DNA of 64,000 nt from Haloferula sp. BvORR071 (GCF_000739615.1 NZ_BATP01000003.1:186001-250000), one strand, 5' to 3'. Shown: positions 17,936-27,203, numbered from the stretch's first letter. Made by a program: numbers and translations. The notes: a model not told the origin generated them from the sequence alone.

Positions 17936-19078
17936 AGAATCAATATCGCTCTTTGCCATATCAGCCCGAACCACCTGCGGCTCCGGCGCGGGAAAGCCGC
18001 CGACTTGGGCGCGCTGGCGCAGGAGGTGATCGCAGAGGACCAGCACGGCCATGGCCTCGACCATCGGGACGGCGCGAGGGAGGACGCAGGCATCGTGCCG
18101 GCCGCGGCCGGCGAGCTCGGTGTTCTCGCCGCCGCTGGTGACGGTTTCCTGCGAGGTCATGATGGTGGCGGTCGGCTTGAAGGCGACGCGGAAGACGATG
18201 TTCTCACCGTTGCTGATACCACCTTGGATGCCGCCGGAGCGGTTGCTGGTGGTTCGGACCTTGCCCTCGACCATGCGGAAGGGATCATTGTGCTCGCGAC
18301 CGGTGAGCAAGGTGCCGGCAAAGCCCGACCCAATCTCGAAGCCCTTGGTTGCCGGCAGCGAGAGCATTGCCTTGGCCAGTTCCGCCTCCAGCTTGTCGAA
18401 GACCGGCTCGCCGAGTCCTGGCGGGCAATTGCGGATCACGCACTCCACCACGCCGCCGACCGAGTTGCCCTCGGCGCGCACTGCCTTGATCCGTTCGATC
18501 ATCGGCTCTACCATCGCGGGATCGCCGGTACGAACGATGTTGCTTTCGATGTCCTGGGAAGTGACCGCGGAGGAATCGACCGTGGCATTGAGATCATGGA
18601 TCGACTTCACCCAAGCCAGCACCTCAATGCCGGGCGCAAGCTTATCGAGCACCTTCTTGGCCACGGCGGCACCGGCCACGCGGCCAATGGTCTCGCGAGC
18701 CGAGGCGCGGCCACCGCCGGAGAGGGCGCGGATGCCGTACTTGGCATCGTAAGTGTAGTCGGCGTGGGAGGGCCGATACTTGGTCGCCATCTCGTCATAG
18801 GCACCGGGGCGTTGGTCCTCGTTGCGGACGACCACCGCGATCGGGGTGCCGAGGGTCAGGCCATCGACCACGCCGGAAAGGATCTCCGCGCGGTCGGCTT
18901 CCTTGCGCGGGGTGACGATCTCGCTCTGGCCCGGGCGGCGGCGGTCGAGTTCGTGCTGGATGTCCTCCACCGTCAGCGGGACCCGCGGCGGCACGCCATC
19001 GATGACCACGCCGACGCCGCCCCCGTGCGATTCACCGAAGGTGTGGATGCGGAATGCGTGGCCGTAGCTGGATGACAT
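17933..19078 (-). CDS. aroC: Chorismate synthase
   Basis: AroC converts 5-enolpyruvylshikimate-3-phosphate to chorismate with reduced FMN, the last shared step to aromatic amino acids and folate. The 381-residue protein has the N-terminal signature [15 protein letters not shown] (residues 9-23), [14 protein letters not shown], a [16 protein letters not shown] block and a C-terminal [18 protein letters not shown] segment. Length is normal for bacterial AroC. It stands alone between two copies of an intergenic repeat, without other shikimate genes nearby. Confidence 0.97.
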   Translation of the reverse strand: MSSSYGHAFRIHTFGESHGGGVGVVIDGVPPRVPLTVEDIQHELDRRRPGQSEIVTPRKEADRAEILSGVVDGLTLGTPIAVVVRNEDQRPGAYDEMATKYRPSHADYTYDAKYGIRALSGGGRASARETIGRVAGAAVAKKVLDKLAPGIEVLAWVKSIHDLNATVDSSAVTSQDIESNIVRTGDPAMVEPMIERIKAVRAEGNSVGGVVECVIRNCPPGLGEPVFDKLEAELAKAMLSLPATKGFEIGSGFAGTLLTGREHNDPFRMVEGKVRTTSNRSGGIQGGISNGENIVFRVAFKPTATIMTSQETVTSGGENTELAGRGRHDACVLPRAVPMVEAMAVLVLCDHLLRQRAQVGGFPAPEPQVVRADMAKSDIDS

Positions 19079-19396
19079 GCGCAGCAGTGTAGGCCGAGGA
19101 TAACGCTCGCCAAGTGTCGAGACTGAAATGCCTTTCAGACTCGTGCTGGGAGGTCAGATCCGCTGGTCGAGGGCGAGGAAGAATGGACCGCGAAAACGCG
19201 AAAGGGCGCGGAATCCGAACAGCCGGGAGAAACGGCGGGACAGCCGGTTCAAGCGCAGGGGCTCCGGACCAAGGCGGGCGAGCTCCCGGTCTGGTTTCTA
19301 AAAGGCGGATTCTTTAACAGGAGAAGGCAGGAGGAAGACAAGGAGGTGGAGAACTTGAAAGGAAGAGACAGGAGGGCGGGAGCGAACTCTACGACT
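19079..19396. other. Intergenic region (318 bp) with a repeat copy and a purine-rich tract
   Basis: No credible gene. It contains the dispersed repeat copy at 19187-19224 and, from about 19319 to 19384, a tract in which roughly 57 of 66 bases are purines, with several GGAGG-like clusters. The tract lies just past the stop codon of the minus-strand GYF gene, so that transcript would carry a pyrimidine-rich 3' end. No terminator hairpin with a T run is obvious. Confidence 0.5.
19187..19224 (+). repeat. Dispersed intergenic repeat, second copy (upstream of aroC)
   Basis: This 38-nt stretch (ACCGCGAAAACGCGAAAGGG followed by a GCGGAAT...AACAGCC tail) matches 17838-17875 except for two single-base length differences and a few substitutions. 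Both copies have the same orientation and bracket aroC. There is no transposase-like gene near either copy. Confidence 0.7.
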
Positions 19397-20041
19397 TTAG
19401 TGGGAAACCAAGTGCGGGTGTCGCAGGACCTTGAAGGCGCGGGCGTTTTCGGATCTCAGATAGCGCAGGGATTTTGCGACGGCGACCCCGCCACCGATGC
19501 AGATAATGCAGCTCAGGATCCAGCCGATAATCAGCAGGGGGCCTGGCGCCACCATCCGGCTTGTCTTGGCTCCGACAACATAGGCAATCTCGGGAGCGAG
19601 GAACACCGAGGCGGCACCGATACAGCCGATTCCGATAAAGAACACCTGCATGGCGCTGGCTTTTGGGACTTTCGGTGTCCATATCGCATGGCAGGTTTTG
19701 CACACTTTTGGGGAAAACAGGTGCATGCTGGTGGAATAATTCAATTCCTTGGATACAGATTTTATCTTCCTGGTTCCGCAGAAGGGGCATTTCTTTATTC
19801 CGCTTGGCCCGTGATGATGTTCGTCGTGGTGTTCCTTCTCGGGGGGGAGGTCCCCGCCGGACACAGGATAAGACGCCTTCTCGATGCGGATATCGACCAG
19901 TTTGTCCAAGGCCATCCAGTTTTGGTGGCCTTCTTCCACCGCCAATGTGAACGGCAGGATGGTGCCGTCTTGGAGCATGCTTGCGATCTTATCCATTTCG
20001 TGAGGCCCAGACACCTCTTCATTGATCATCACGTAGTACAT
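19397..20041 (-). CDS. GYF_2 (DUF4339)-zinc ribbon membrane protein
   Basis: Residues 1-60 resemble the bacterial GYF_2 domain (YYVMINEEVSGPHEMDKIASML...AVEEGHQNWMALDKLV), which in other proteins binds partner peptides. A histidine-rich linker (HHDEHHHG) and a CPFC...CKTC zinc ribbon (about residues 85-120) follow, then two transmembrane helices at about 130-150 and 166-190. It is probably an inner-membrane protein with its sensing domains in the cytoplasm. Its partners are unknown. The gene is divergent from the SNF2 gene with about 200 bp between them. Confidence 0.72.
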   Translation of the reverse strand: MYYVMINEEVSGPHEMDKIASMLQDGTILPFTLAVEEGHQNWMALDKLVDIRIEKASYPVSGGDLPPEKEHHDEHHHGPSGIKKCPFCGTRKIKSVSKELNYSTSMHLFSPKVCKTCHAIWTPKVPKASAMQVFFIGIGCIGAASVFLAPEIAYVVGAKTSRMVAPGPLLIIGWILSCIICIGGGVAVAKSLRYLRSENARAFKVLRHPHLVSH

Positions 20042-20239
20042 ATCGCTTGGGTTTGCTATATGGTTACATAGGAGGAATTTATGACCGGAACCCCAAGGCG
20101 CCGGAATGGGTTTATTGCGTTTCGCTTATGGGACGGAACGATGGCGATTGTCAATACTTCAAGCTAGCCGGGATTGGAGCGCCGGGCGGCCTTTTCGATT
20201 CGCCCGGGCGGCGTGGCTGGCTAAGGTCCCAGGCAGCGC

Positions 20240-23200
20240 ATGGAGATCACGGAAGATTGGGTGAGGGGACTCACCGGCTGGAAGCCCTTTAAGGAGGGCA
20301 AGGCGATGGCCGCAGAGGGGCGGATTTCCGGATTCAAGCGGCAGGGCGAGATCCTGCAAGGGACTCTACGTGAAGGGAAAATGAACCTGCGGCCGACCGT
20401 GAAGATCGCGGGACCGAGCGATGTGCGGGTGACTTGCGGGTGCACGGAACACCGCGCCACTGGAGGAATCTGCGCCCATGCGGTGGCGGTGATGCTGTCT
20501 GCGCTGGCGGCTCCGGCGGCGTCCAAAGTTGCTGTGGCTGAGCCGGTTTCGGTGAGATCATCCCAGCTGGCGCGTGCGCCGCGCGCTTGGGAAATCCGGC
20601 TCTCGCCCCGCTTCGAGTCGGAATGGACTGGCGGGCGCTTGTCGCTGCGGCTGACGGTCGCAAAGGAGCCGTTGCTGGAGCAGGATCGTTTGATTTCGAG
20701 CTGGTTGGAGACCCGGAAGGTCCCGGCCTCGGAGACCGCGGTGCACCTGCGGCTGAGTGGGCCGGAGATCGGGGAGTTCTTGGATCTCGTGGCGGGGCAC
20801 CCGCGGGTGGAGATCGATGGGCGTAAGGGCCTCCTGCGGGTCTTCAGTGAAGTGGCTGAGCCCCTGCCCTTGGCGCTCAGTCGCTTGGAGGGTCAACGGG
20901 TCATTCTGGAGCTGGGGGCGGAGCTTCCGGCGGGCACTCTGGTGCTCTGGGGTGACGCGGCGGCGCTGGCCAGTCCGGCAGGGATCCGGCGCTTGCCGGC
21001 GCAGTCTGCGGATCCGGCTTGGCATGAGCAGGCGGCGGAGCTTTTCGCGAAGCGGCGTTTGGCCCTGCCCTTGGATCGCTTTCTGGCTGGCTTCGATTCG
21101 TGGTCGGATTTGTTTGAATCGCCGCCGCCGGGTTGGCTCGGCGAGCTAAGGCTGGCGGGCGCTCAGCCGGACTTCGAGCTGGAGATCGACGGCTCTCTGG
21201 AGCTGGTCGAGGTGGTGCTGAAGGTCCGCTATCCGGGGCTCTCAGCTAGGGCGCTGCCACCGGAGGGCGAAGCGATTCCCGGATTGCCACGGCTGGCTCC
21301 GGATGGCCACCTGCAGGCCCGGAGCATGACGGCGGAGGCCTCGGCTAGGGCCCGCTTGCTGGGCCTCGGCTTCAGCGCGGGATCGGATCCGGCGAGGTTC
21401 CGGATGCGGGGGCGGGAGGAGATCTTCGGTCTGCTGGCGGACGGGCTGCCCCTACTAGAGACGATCTGGACTCTGAGGAAGAACGAACGTTTCACCACGG
21501 CGACTTCAAGGGTCCACATTGTGCGACCAGACATTCAGGAACGGGGAGACCCGAGCCAGTCGCTGGTGTTTGAATTGTCCTTCCAGACCACCGGTGGAAA
21601 GCGGATTCCGGGGCCGGAAATCCGGCGTATTCTGCGGGGTGGTAAGCGCAGTGTGAGGCTGGCGAGCGGGGCTGAGTTGGTGGTGAGCAAAAGCTGTGAG
21701 GAACTGGTCCAGCCACTAGTGGAGGAGCTCGGAATCGGACGTCCGGATGAGCCATTCCAGCTTTCGGGGGCTTCTTCGCTGCTGTTACAGAATCTCCGTG
21801 AAATTCTAGCTAATCCACTAGGTAGCAATTTACCGGGATCTGGAAATAACCTTCAATTTAAGACCCTCCCAAATCTTGGGTTAAACGCGAGTTTGAGACC
21901 CTACCAGGAGCAGGGATCGGCGTGGTTGGCGGAGCGTTTGCAACGCCTCGGAGGGGCGCTTCTGGCAGACGAAATGGGGCTGGGAAAGACCCTGCAAACC
22001 ATCGCTTCCATCAACCATTTCAAGCACTCTGAGCCGGAGGCCAAGCAGACTTATCTGGTGGTTGCGCCGACCTCGCTGCTGGGGAACTGGATGGCGGAAT
22101 TCAAACGTTTCGCACCGGGACTGGAGACGCTGCTTTTCCATGGTCCAAGCCGGGACAAGTTGCGGGAGCGCAGTGACGGGGTGGATGTTGTTGTCACAAG
22201 TTATGGAACCTTGGTCCGGGACCTCGCATTCCACTTGGGGAGGGAATACCGGCTGATCGTGGCGGATGAGGCGAGCCTGCTGCGGAATCCGGACGCGGAG
22301 CTGAGCAAGGCGCTGGTGAAGCTGAAGGCTAAAGCGCGGCTGGCACTGACCGGGACGCCGGTGGAAAACCGGATGCAGGACCTGTGGTCGATCTTCCGAT
22401 TCATTGCGCCGGGCTATCTGGGCAATCGCCAGGACTTCAAGGAGCGCTACGAGGCACCAGCATCGGCTGGTGGCGGCGCTGCGGCCGCACCAGGATTACT
22501 ACAGCGCCTGCGGCTGCGGGTTTCGCCCTTCGTCCTGCGTCGGACCAAGGATCAGGTCGCCACGGATCTGCCGGACAAGGTGGTCATCGATGAATGGCTG
22601 GACCTCGCGGACGACCAAGCGGCGCTCTATGGGAGCCTGGCGCGGGCCGGTCTAGAGGAACTCGAGCGGGTCCGCGACAAGCAGGGCGAAGGTGCCGGGC
22701 GGATGCATTTGCTGACGCTGCTGTTGCGACTGAGGCAGGTTTGCGTGGATCCGGGGCTGCTGGATCTGGAGAAACAAGAGAAGCAAACAGCGGTTAAAAT
22801 CGAACGCTTGTTGGCTCTATTGGAAGAACGCGCTGAGAACGGCCTAAAAACACTGGTATTCAGTCAATTTGCTACGAATTTACGTCGAATTGAGGAGCGA
22901 CTTCCGAAGGCTTATTCGCAGGTTTTTCGCATCGATGGGAGCACCCAAAAGCGCCAGAATCTGGTGAATGCCTTCCAAGCCGCGCCCGGTGCTGCGGTCT
23001 TCCTGATCAGCCTGAAGGCTGGCGGCTACGGCCTGAACCTGACCGCGGCCGATGCGGTGATCCACATGGATCCCTGGTGGAATCCGGCGGTCGAGGCCCA
23101 AGCGACCGACCGGGCACACCGGATCGGCCAGAGTCGTCCGGTGACGGTTTACCGGCTGCTCACCCGAGGAACTGTGGAGGAACGCGTGCGGCGAATGCAG

Positions 23201-23302
23201 GATCAGAAGCGCGCGGTGATCAACGCGGCGACTGGTGGCGGTGAGGATGAGGCGGTGCCGCAGAACTGGACCGCCGAGGACATGGAGAGCTTGCTGCGAT
23301 GA
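20240..23302 (+). CDS. SWIM zinc-finger / SNF2-family DNA-dependent ATPase
   Basis: A full-length bacterial SNF2 protein of 1020 residues. The SWIM finger is at about residues 57-77 (CGCTEHRATGGICAH, CxC...CxH). A long middle region of unclear fold follows, then the helicase core: motif I DEMGLGKT (Asp577, Lys583), motif II VADEAS (a DEAS variant of DEAH/DEAQ), LTGTPVENRM, and the C-terminal domain with LVFSQFA, SLKAGGYGLNL, DPWWNP and DRAHRIGQ. Such proteins translocate on duplex DNA and remodel bound proteins such as RNA polymerase. It starts at the ATG 20240; the frame is closed further upstream. No partner gene is adjacent, and the next gene is in the accessory patch. Confidence 0.93.
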   Translation: MEITEDWVRGLTGWKPFKEGKAMAAEGRISGFKRQGEILQGTLREGKMNLRPTVKIAGPSDVRVTCGCTEHRATGGICAHAVAVMLSALAAPAASKVAVAEPVSVRSSQLARAPRAWEIRLSPRFESEWTGGRLSLRLTVAKEPLLEQDRLISSWLETRKVPASETAVHLRLSGPEIGEFLDLVAGHPRVEIDGRKGLLRVFSEVAEPLPLALSRLEGQRVILELGAELPAGTLVLWGDAAALASPAGIRRLPAQSADPAWHEQAAELFAKRRLALPLDRFLAGFDSWSDLFESPPPGWLGELRLAGAQPDFELEIDGSLELVEVVLKVRYPGLSARALPPEGEAIPGLPRLAPDGHLQARSMTAEASARARLLGLGFSAGSDPARFRMRGREEIFGLLADGLPLLETIWTLRKNERFTTATSRVHIVRPDIQERGDPSQSLVFELSFQTTGGKRIPGPEIRRILRGGKRSVRLASGAELVVSKSCEELVQPLVEELGIGRPDEPFQLSGASSLLLQNLREILANPLGSNLPGSGNNLQFKTLPNLGLNASLRPYQEQGSAWLAERLQRLGGALLADEMGLGKTLQTIASINHFKHSEPEAKQTYLVVAPTSLLGNWMAEFKRFAPGLETLLFHGPSRDKLRERSDGVDVVVTSYGTLVRDLAFHLGREYRLIVADEASLLRNPDAELSKALVKLKAKARLALTGTPVENRMQDLWSIFRFIAPGYLGNRQDFKERYEAPASAGGGAAAAPGLLQRLRLRVSPFVLRRTKDQVATDLPDKVVIDEWLDLADDQAALYGSLARAGLEELERVRDKQGEGAGRMHLLTLLLRLRQVCVDPGLLDLEKQEKQTAVKIERLLALLEERAENGLKTLVFSQFATNLRRIEERLPKAYSQVFRIDGSTQKRQNLVNAFQAAPGAAVFLISLKAGGYGLNLTAADAVIHMDPWWNPAVEAQATDRAHRIGQSRPVTVYRLLTRGTVEERVRRMQDQKRAVINAATGGGEDEAVPQNWTAEDMESLLR

Positions 23303-23601
23303 AGGCTAGATCGGGGCTCTGGTTCAAGGAGGCTCAAGTGAGATCCAGATGGCTGGGATCCTTGGATTTCTGGGCTTCCGAGGCCTCGTGGTCATCCAAT
23401 TGGAATCGCAATTAACTTGTTACAATGCATGTAATGCGGAATCGTGTTTGACGCTTTCCAGCTATCTGTGGATTCCGTTTGCCCCCTCTCGGAGTGGCTG
23501 GTAATGAACCGCCATCGCTGCAAGGTCTCACGCCCGTGGGTCTTGTTGTGTTCCTTTCCGCCTCGGGGTGTTGCTACCACCCGGGGCTTTTTTCGGCCCT
23601 T
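23303..23601. other. Intergenic region of about 300 bp with possible promoter and small-RNA-like unit
   Basis: No convincing protein gene. It contains an unusually AT-rich stretch (23397-23435) with TTGGAA and TACAAT separated by 15 nt, which is shorter than the usual spacing. About 135 nt downstream is a GC hairpin followed by six T. The unit between them could be a small RNA or an untranslated leader of the OLD-nuclease gene. It marks the start of the accessory patch. Confidence 0.35.
23560..23593 (+). terminator. Rho-independent terminator-like hairpin just before the OLD-family gene
   Basis: GCCTCGGG (23560-23567) pairs with CCCGGGGC (23580-23587), including one G-U pair, around a 12-nt loop. 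The hairpin is followed at once by TTTTTT. It lies only 8 nt before the ATG at 23602, so it either ends an upstream small transcript or acts as an attenuator of the nuclease gene. Confidence 0.55.
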
Positions 23602-25298
23602 ATGATCGATATACAAATCTCAAGGTTGGATTTCCTTTCTGGCGATCAAGTGGAGGTTCCGCCCGCTGGTATTGTAGTCTTCGTCGGCCCCAATAATTCG
23701 GGCAAAAGTGAGGCCTTGAGGAGCATTTCCGGTAAGTTGAAGAACAGTGCTGTGCCGAGCCGCAACCTTTCTAGCGTGTGGGCTACGACGGCTGGTGCCG
23801 AAGAGGATGTTCTGGCGTGGTTTGAGGAGAACACCACTAGGAGAATCGATTCCGCCGGAGGCCTGAACTATGATTCGTTGGGGCATTCTATTCACGTCAG
23901 CCACATCGCCGCCACTTGGCAACGGGTGAATCATAAGGATCAGCCATCGATGCTGAGCATGCTGTCTAGCTTCTTTGTCGCTTACCTCTCCACTGAGGAA
24001 AAGCTGAACGCAGCCAATCCGCCGCCTTCCATCCTCACTCACGAGGAAGCGCCAAAACATCCGATTCACGTAATGGCTAAGGATGCAAAGATCGCTGAAA
24101 CGTTATCAAAGGCCTTCAACGAGGCGTTTGGAAGCGGGATCATTGTGAATCAAGCAGCTGGATCACAGGTAACACTTGTAATTGGAGAAAAGGAGGAGCT
24201 GCCCAAGGTTGATGCCTACGATTTGGCGGCGGTAGGTGCGGCCCTTTCCAAGCTACCTCGAGTGGACCATCAGGGTGATGGAATGAGGTCCTTCATGGGC
24301 ACGCTTCTGTACGTCCTAGTCCAGCGAAGGTTTTTAGTGCTTATCGATGAGCCTGAGGCATTCCTTCATCCCCCTCAGGCTCGCATTCTGGGGAAGCTTG
24401 TCGGTCAGAAGACACCGCAGGACCGTCAGATTTTCGTTGCTACGCACAGCGCAGATTTCCTTAAAGGGCTTCTCCAAGCTGCTCCTGAACGGGTGAAGGT
24501 CGTGAGGCTGGATCGCAGTAGATCAGATTATGTGAATCAGCTCGATTCCGCCGGGATCAGCGAGGTGGGCGGGATTCACTCCTTCGTCATTCTAATATTT
24601 TGGAGGGTCTCTTTCATGAGAAGGTCGTTGTTTGCGAATCGGATACCGATTGCCGGATTTTCGCGGCCATCGTGGAGGCTATCACGCCAGCAGACGCACG
24701 AAGTCCGGACCTGATGTTCACGCACTGCGGCGGGAAGCAAAGAATGCCCGTCGTAGCCGCCGCCCTCCAGCGAATTGGTGTTACGGCGATCGCAATTGTA
24801 GATTTCGACTTCCTCCGTGATCTGGGAGACGTCGAGCGGCTCGTTTCAACGATGGGGGGAAATTTTGGCGAGATCCTTGAGCCCCTGAAACGCATCGGGG
24901 CCGCGATGCAATCGTCCAACGCTAAAAGAACAAGGGCTCAAGTGAAAACCGAACTGGAAGAGGTATTCGACAGTGCAGGCGACGGCCCCTTCGATAAGAA
25001 AATTAGGTCTGCCTTGGTTGAGGTTTTGAAAACACCCTCCCTATGGAAAGGTGCCAAGTCTCATGGAATAGGGATGCTTCGCGGGGATGATTATCAGCGA
25101 TGTGTCGACGTAATCCAACTGTTGTCTAAGTGGGGTATTTGGGTTCTTCCAAACGGTGAGGTTGAGGCCTATTGTAAATCGGTCGGGAAGCACGGTGAGA
25201 GGTGGGTCGGCGAAGTTCTGTCTCGAAAGGATCTTGCAGCCGATGGTGAGCTCCGTGAATTAAGGGAATTTGTTTCGGCTGCTATTCTCGGAAGATAA
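23602..25298 (+). pseudogene. OLD-family ATPase/TOPRIM nuclease, split by a frameshift
   Basis: The first frame from ATG 23602 encodes an ABC-like ATPase with Walker A GPNNSGKS (residues 29-36), Walker B LIDEPEAFLHPP (Asp249) and ATHSADFLKGLL. A second frame continues the protein: from DSLLRHSNILEGLFHEKVVV it runs into a TOPRIM domain with CESDTDCR and the metal-binding DFDFLRD, ending at 25298. The two frames join near 24567-24573, where the first frame breaks away into unrelated sequence that stops at 24714. One missing base would restore a protein of about 565 residues. Intact relatives (OLD, GajA) are DNA endonucleases, often in phage defence. No UvrD-like GajB partner follows. It could be true decay, a sequencing indel, or two separate polypeptides via TTG 24600. 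Confidence 0.85.
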
Positions 25299-25479
25299 TC
25301 CGCTTGGCCTCGAAGCGGACGATTGTAGTCGCGCATGTGGCCATCGGTCATCCAGTGTAGTAAGCCGGTCGGTGTAGCAAGCCGAATGAAAAGTAAGGGG
25401 CCGCAGCACAAGGCAACGGGCGCGGAATCCACTGTAAGAATAATCCGAAGTATGCTCCTGGCCGGGGTCTATCCACTGC

Positions 25480-26115
25480 GTGGGAATGAGGAGCGAAAAG
25501 CCAGAACATGGCAGCGCAGAGGTTAGCCCGCGCCGTGGATCAGACCCGCTTCGGGTCGCTATCTTGTTCGCCCGTCGGCGGACAAACTATAGCGATTGCC
25601 CTGGCTGTGATGTCTGGGACATCCGGCGCGATGCCCGGATTTGTGCCGGCCGCTTGCCGGTGGTCTGCCATCCGCCTTGCCGTGCATGGGGCAAGCTCCG
25701 CCACAACGCCAAGCCGCGGCCCGATGAAATCGAGCAGGCCCGTTTTGCTGTGGCCGAGGTCCGCCGCTGTGGTGGCGTTCTTGAGCATCCGGCGTACTCC
25801 CAGCTGTGGGCCGATCAGGCATTGCCCCTGCCCGGCCTTGGTGACGATTTCGGCGGCTTCATCCTGCCCGTGCATCAATCGTGGTTCGGCCACCGCGGCC
25901 ACAAAGCGACCTGGCTGTATGTCGTCGGCACCGATCCGTGCCAGCTTCCCTCGATGTCCTTCCGGCTCGTCTCCGATGACGTCGTGCCGGTCGAGAAAGT
26001 AGGCAGGGCTGAGCGCGAGGCCACCCCGCCCGCCTTCTCCCCTTGGCTCCTTATGAAGCTGGCCGATCAAGCTCAGGGGCGCGGGGCGAGCTGCTTGATG
26101 GTGATATTCCGGTAG
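25480..26115 (+). CDS. Phage-type conserved protein (CHPPCRAWG motif)
   Basis: The frame from 25480 gives up to 211 residues. The core (about residues 27-150) holds VAILFARRRTNYSD, DVWDIRRDARICAG, VVCHPPCRAWGKLRHN, GGVLEHPAYSQLW, FGGFILPVHQSWFGHRGHKATWLYVVG. I recognise this pattern from uncharacterised proteins of tailed phages and prophages. The HPPCRAWG and VLEHP blocks recall DNA cytosine methyltransferases (PPC, and ENV-like), but no SAM motif is clear. The start is uncertain: GTG 25480 and ATG 25486 are candidates, and the first 25 residues are not conserved-looking. Its 3' end overlaps the opposite-strand DUF1080 remnant by 43 nt. It is probably a leftover of phage DNA. Confidence 0.65.
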   Translation: MGMRSEKPEHGSAEVSPRRGSDPLRVAILFARRRTNYSDCPGCDVWDIRRDARICAGRLPVVCHPPCRAWGKLRHNAKPRPDEIEQARFAVAEVRRCGGVLEHPAYSQLWADQALPLPGLGDDFGGFILPVHQSWFGHRGHKATWLYVVGTDPCQLPSMSFRLVSDDVVPVEKVGRAEREATPPAFSPWLLMKLADQAQGRGASCLMVIFR

Positions 26116-26800
26116 GCCACCACGCCGTGGTCGCCTTGCAGGCATAGCGGGCCCGTTCCGGTTGTGGATTCCTCCGCTCCGCCGTGGGTGGGGCCTAGGA
26201 CCTCGATGTTTTCCTGCACGAGCTTGCCGTTGTGCAGGACCTTTTCAAATCGGGCGTGCGCGGTCTTGTGACCTTGGGCGTCGAATCGAGGGGCGCGGAA
26301 GACGATGTCGAAGGTCTGCCACTCGCCGGCATGCAACGCGACATTCACCTGCGGCGAGTGACCGTTCACATTCGCCTCTCCGATCCACTGCGGGTAGATG
26401 CCGCCGCATTCGATGCCGGATACTTGTCCTTTGCGACGCCATGGCTGTCGTAAATCTGGACCTCGTAGCTGCTCATCACATAGACGCCGGAGTTCGAGTG
26501 CGCGGGGAGGTTGAACTCCACGTGGATCTCGGCGTCGCCATACAGCTGCTTGCTCAGCAGGAAGGGCACTTCCTTGCCCGAGGCCAAGAGCACGCCGACT
26601 CCGTGAGTGGCGACAAAGCGCGAGGAGTCGGCGGGATCGAGCTTCACCGCAGCGACTTCACTCCAGCCGTTTGCGGGCTGCCATGCATCGAGCTTCGCCA
26701 GGCTCGTCTCATGGCCCTCGGCCGCATGAAGCGGACTGAGGACAAGCGCGGAGCAACAAAGCGAAAGCGCGCCGATTGGCAGCACATGATAGCGGGTCAT
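26073..26800 (-). pseudogene. DUF1080 (3-keto-disaccharide hydrolase-like) secreted protein, split by a frameshift
   Basis: The frame from ATG 26800 has a signal peptide (ending LHAAEG) and the first half of a DUF1080 beta-sandwich (VEFNLPAHSNSGVYVMSSYEVQIYDSHG), then degenerates after KYPAS and stops at 26366. The other frame carries the expected continuation, ECGGIYPQWIGEANVNG and HAGEWQTFDIVFRAPRFD, through to LCLQGDHGVVAYRNITIK at the C-terminus. The switch lies at about 26409-26415 and needs one base added. DUF1080 proteins are abundant in Verrucomicrobiota and Planctomycetota and act on glycans outside the cytoplasm. It is either a young pseudogene or an assembly error. Confidence 0.85.
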
Positions 26801-27203
26801 GGCGAGGTCAGGTCAGATCGGTTAGGCGAGCGTGTGTGGGTGGAGGATCTTGGTGTTAATACCGCAGGCAGATTTCGATTCTTGCTCTTGGAGGCCCCTG
26901 CCCCTGGCATCCGTCGAGATCCCGGGGTGTTGAGGCTGTCTGAGATTTGGATGGCATTCGGTTAAGGGTGGTCTGGCTTCAGGCCGCCTTGGGCGATCCA
27001 CGCGGATTTTCTCTTGGTTGATGGATTGTGGGAGATCCCGACATCGCACGCGGCGCGCTGAGGCCAGCGCGCCCTACCGGGGTCCGTCGAGAAGCGGTGC
27101 TGCCCGCGCGCGCTCCGAGAGCGGCGGGGCCGCAAATGGGAGCACTGCGGGTGTTTCGTTTCGTTCGACAGGCGGCGGTGCCGGGCTTAGGGGTGCAGCA
27201 GCG
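26801..27203. other. Intergenic region (403 bp) with a GC-rich REP-like hairpin
   Basis: No supported gene. An open frame from 27018 merely extends the DUF2007 gene upstream through low-quality sequence. The region holds a strong hairpin at 27052-27073 and presumably the promoters for the DUF1080 gene (minus) and the DUF2007 gene (plus). Confidence 0.5.
27052..27073. repeat. REP-like GC palindrome
   Basis: GGCGCGCTG (27052-27060) and CAGCGCGCC (27065-27073) form a perfect 9-bp stem with a 4-nt loop, followed by CTACC. Elements of this shape are common as dispersed intergenic palindromes in related genomes. This is the only copy seen in the window. Confidence 0.55.

Noticed and set aside
18005-19075. 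Plus-strand open frame of about 356 codons opposite aroC
   Set aside because: It mirrors aroC in the opposite strand; its Ala/Gly/His/Asp-rich content is typical of shadow frames in GC-rich DNA.
23450-25440. Short inverted match GTGGATTCCG at both ends of the accessory patch as attachment sites
   Set aside because: Ten bases in inverted orientation, without an integrase or tRNA, are too weak to call an attachment site.
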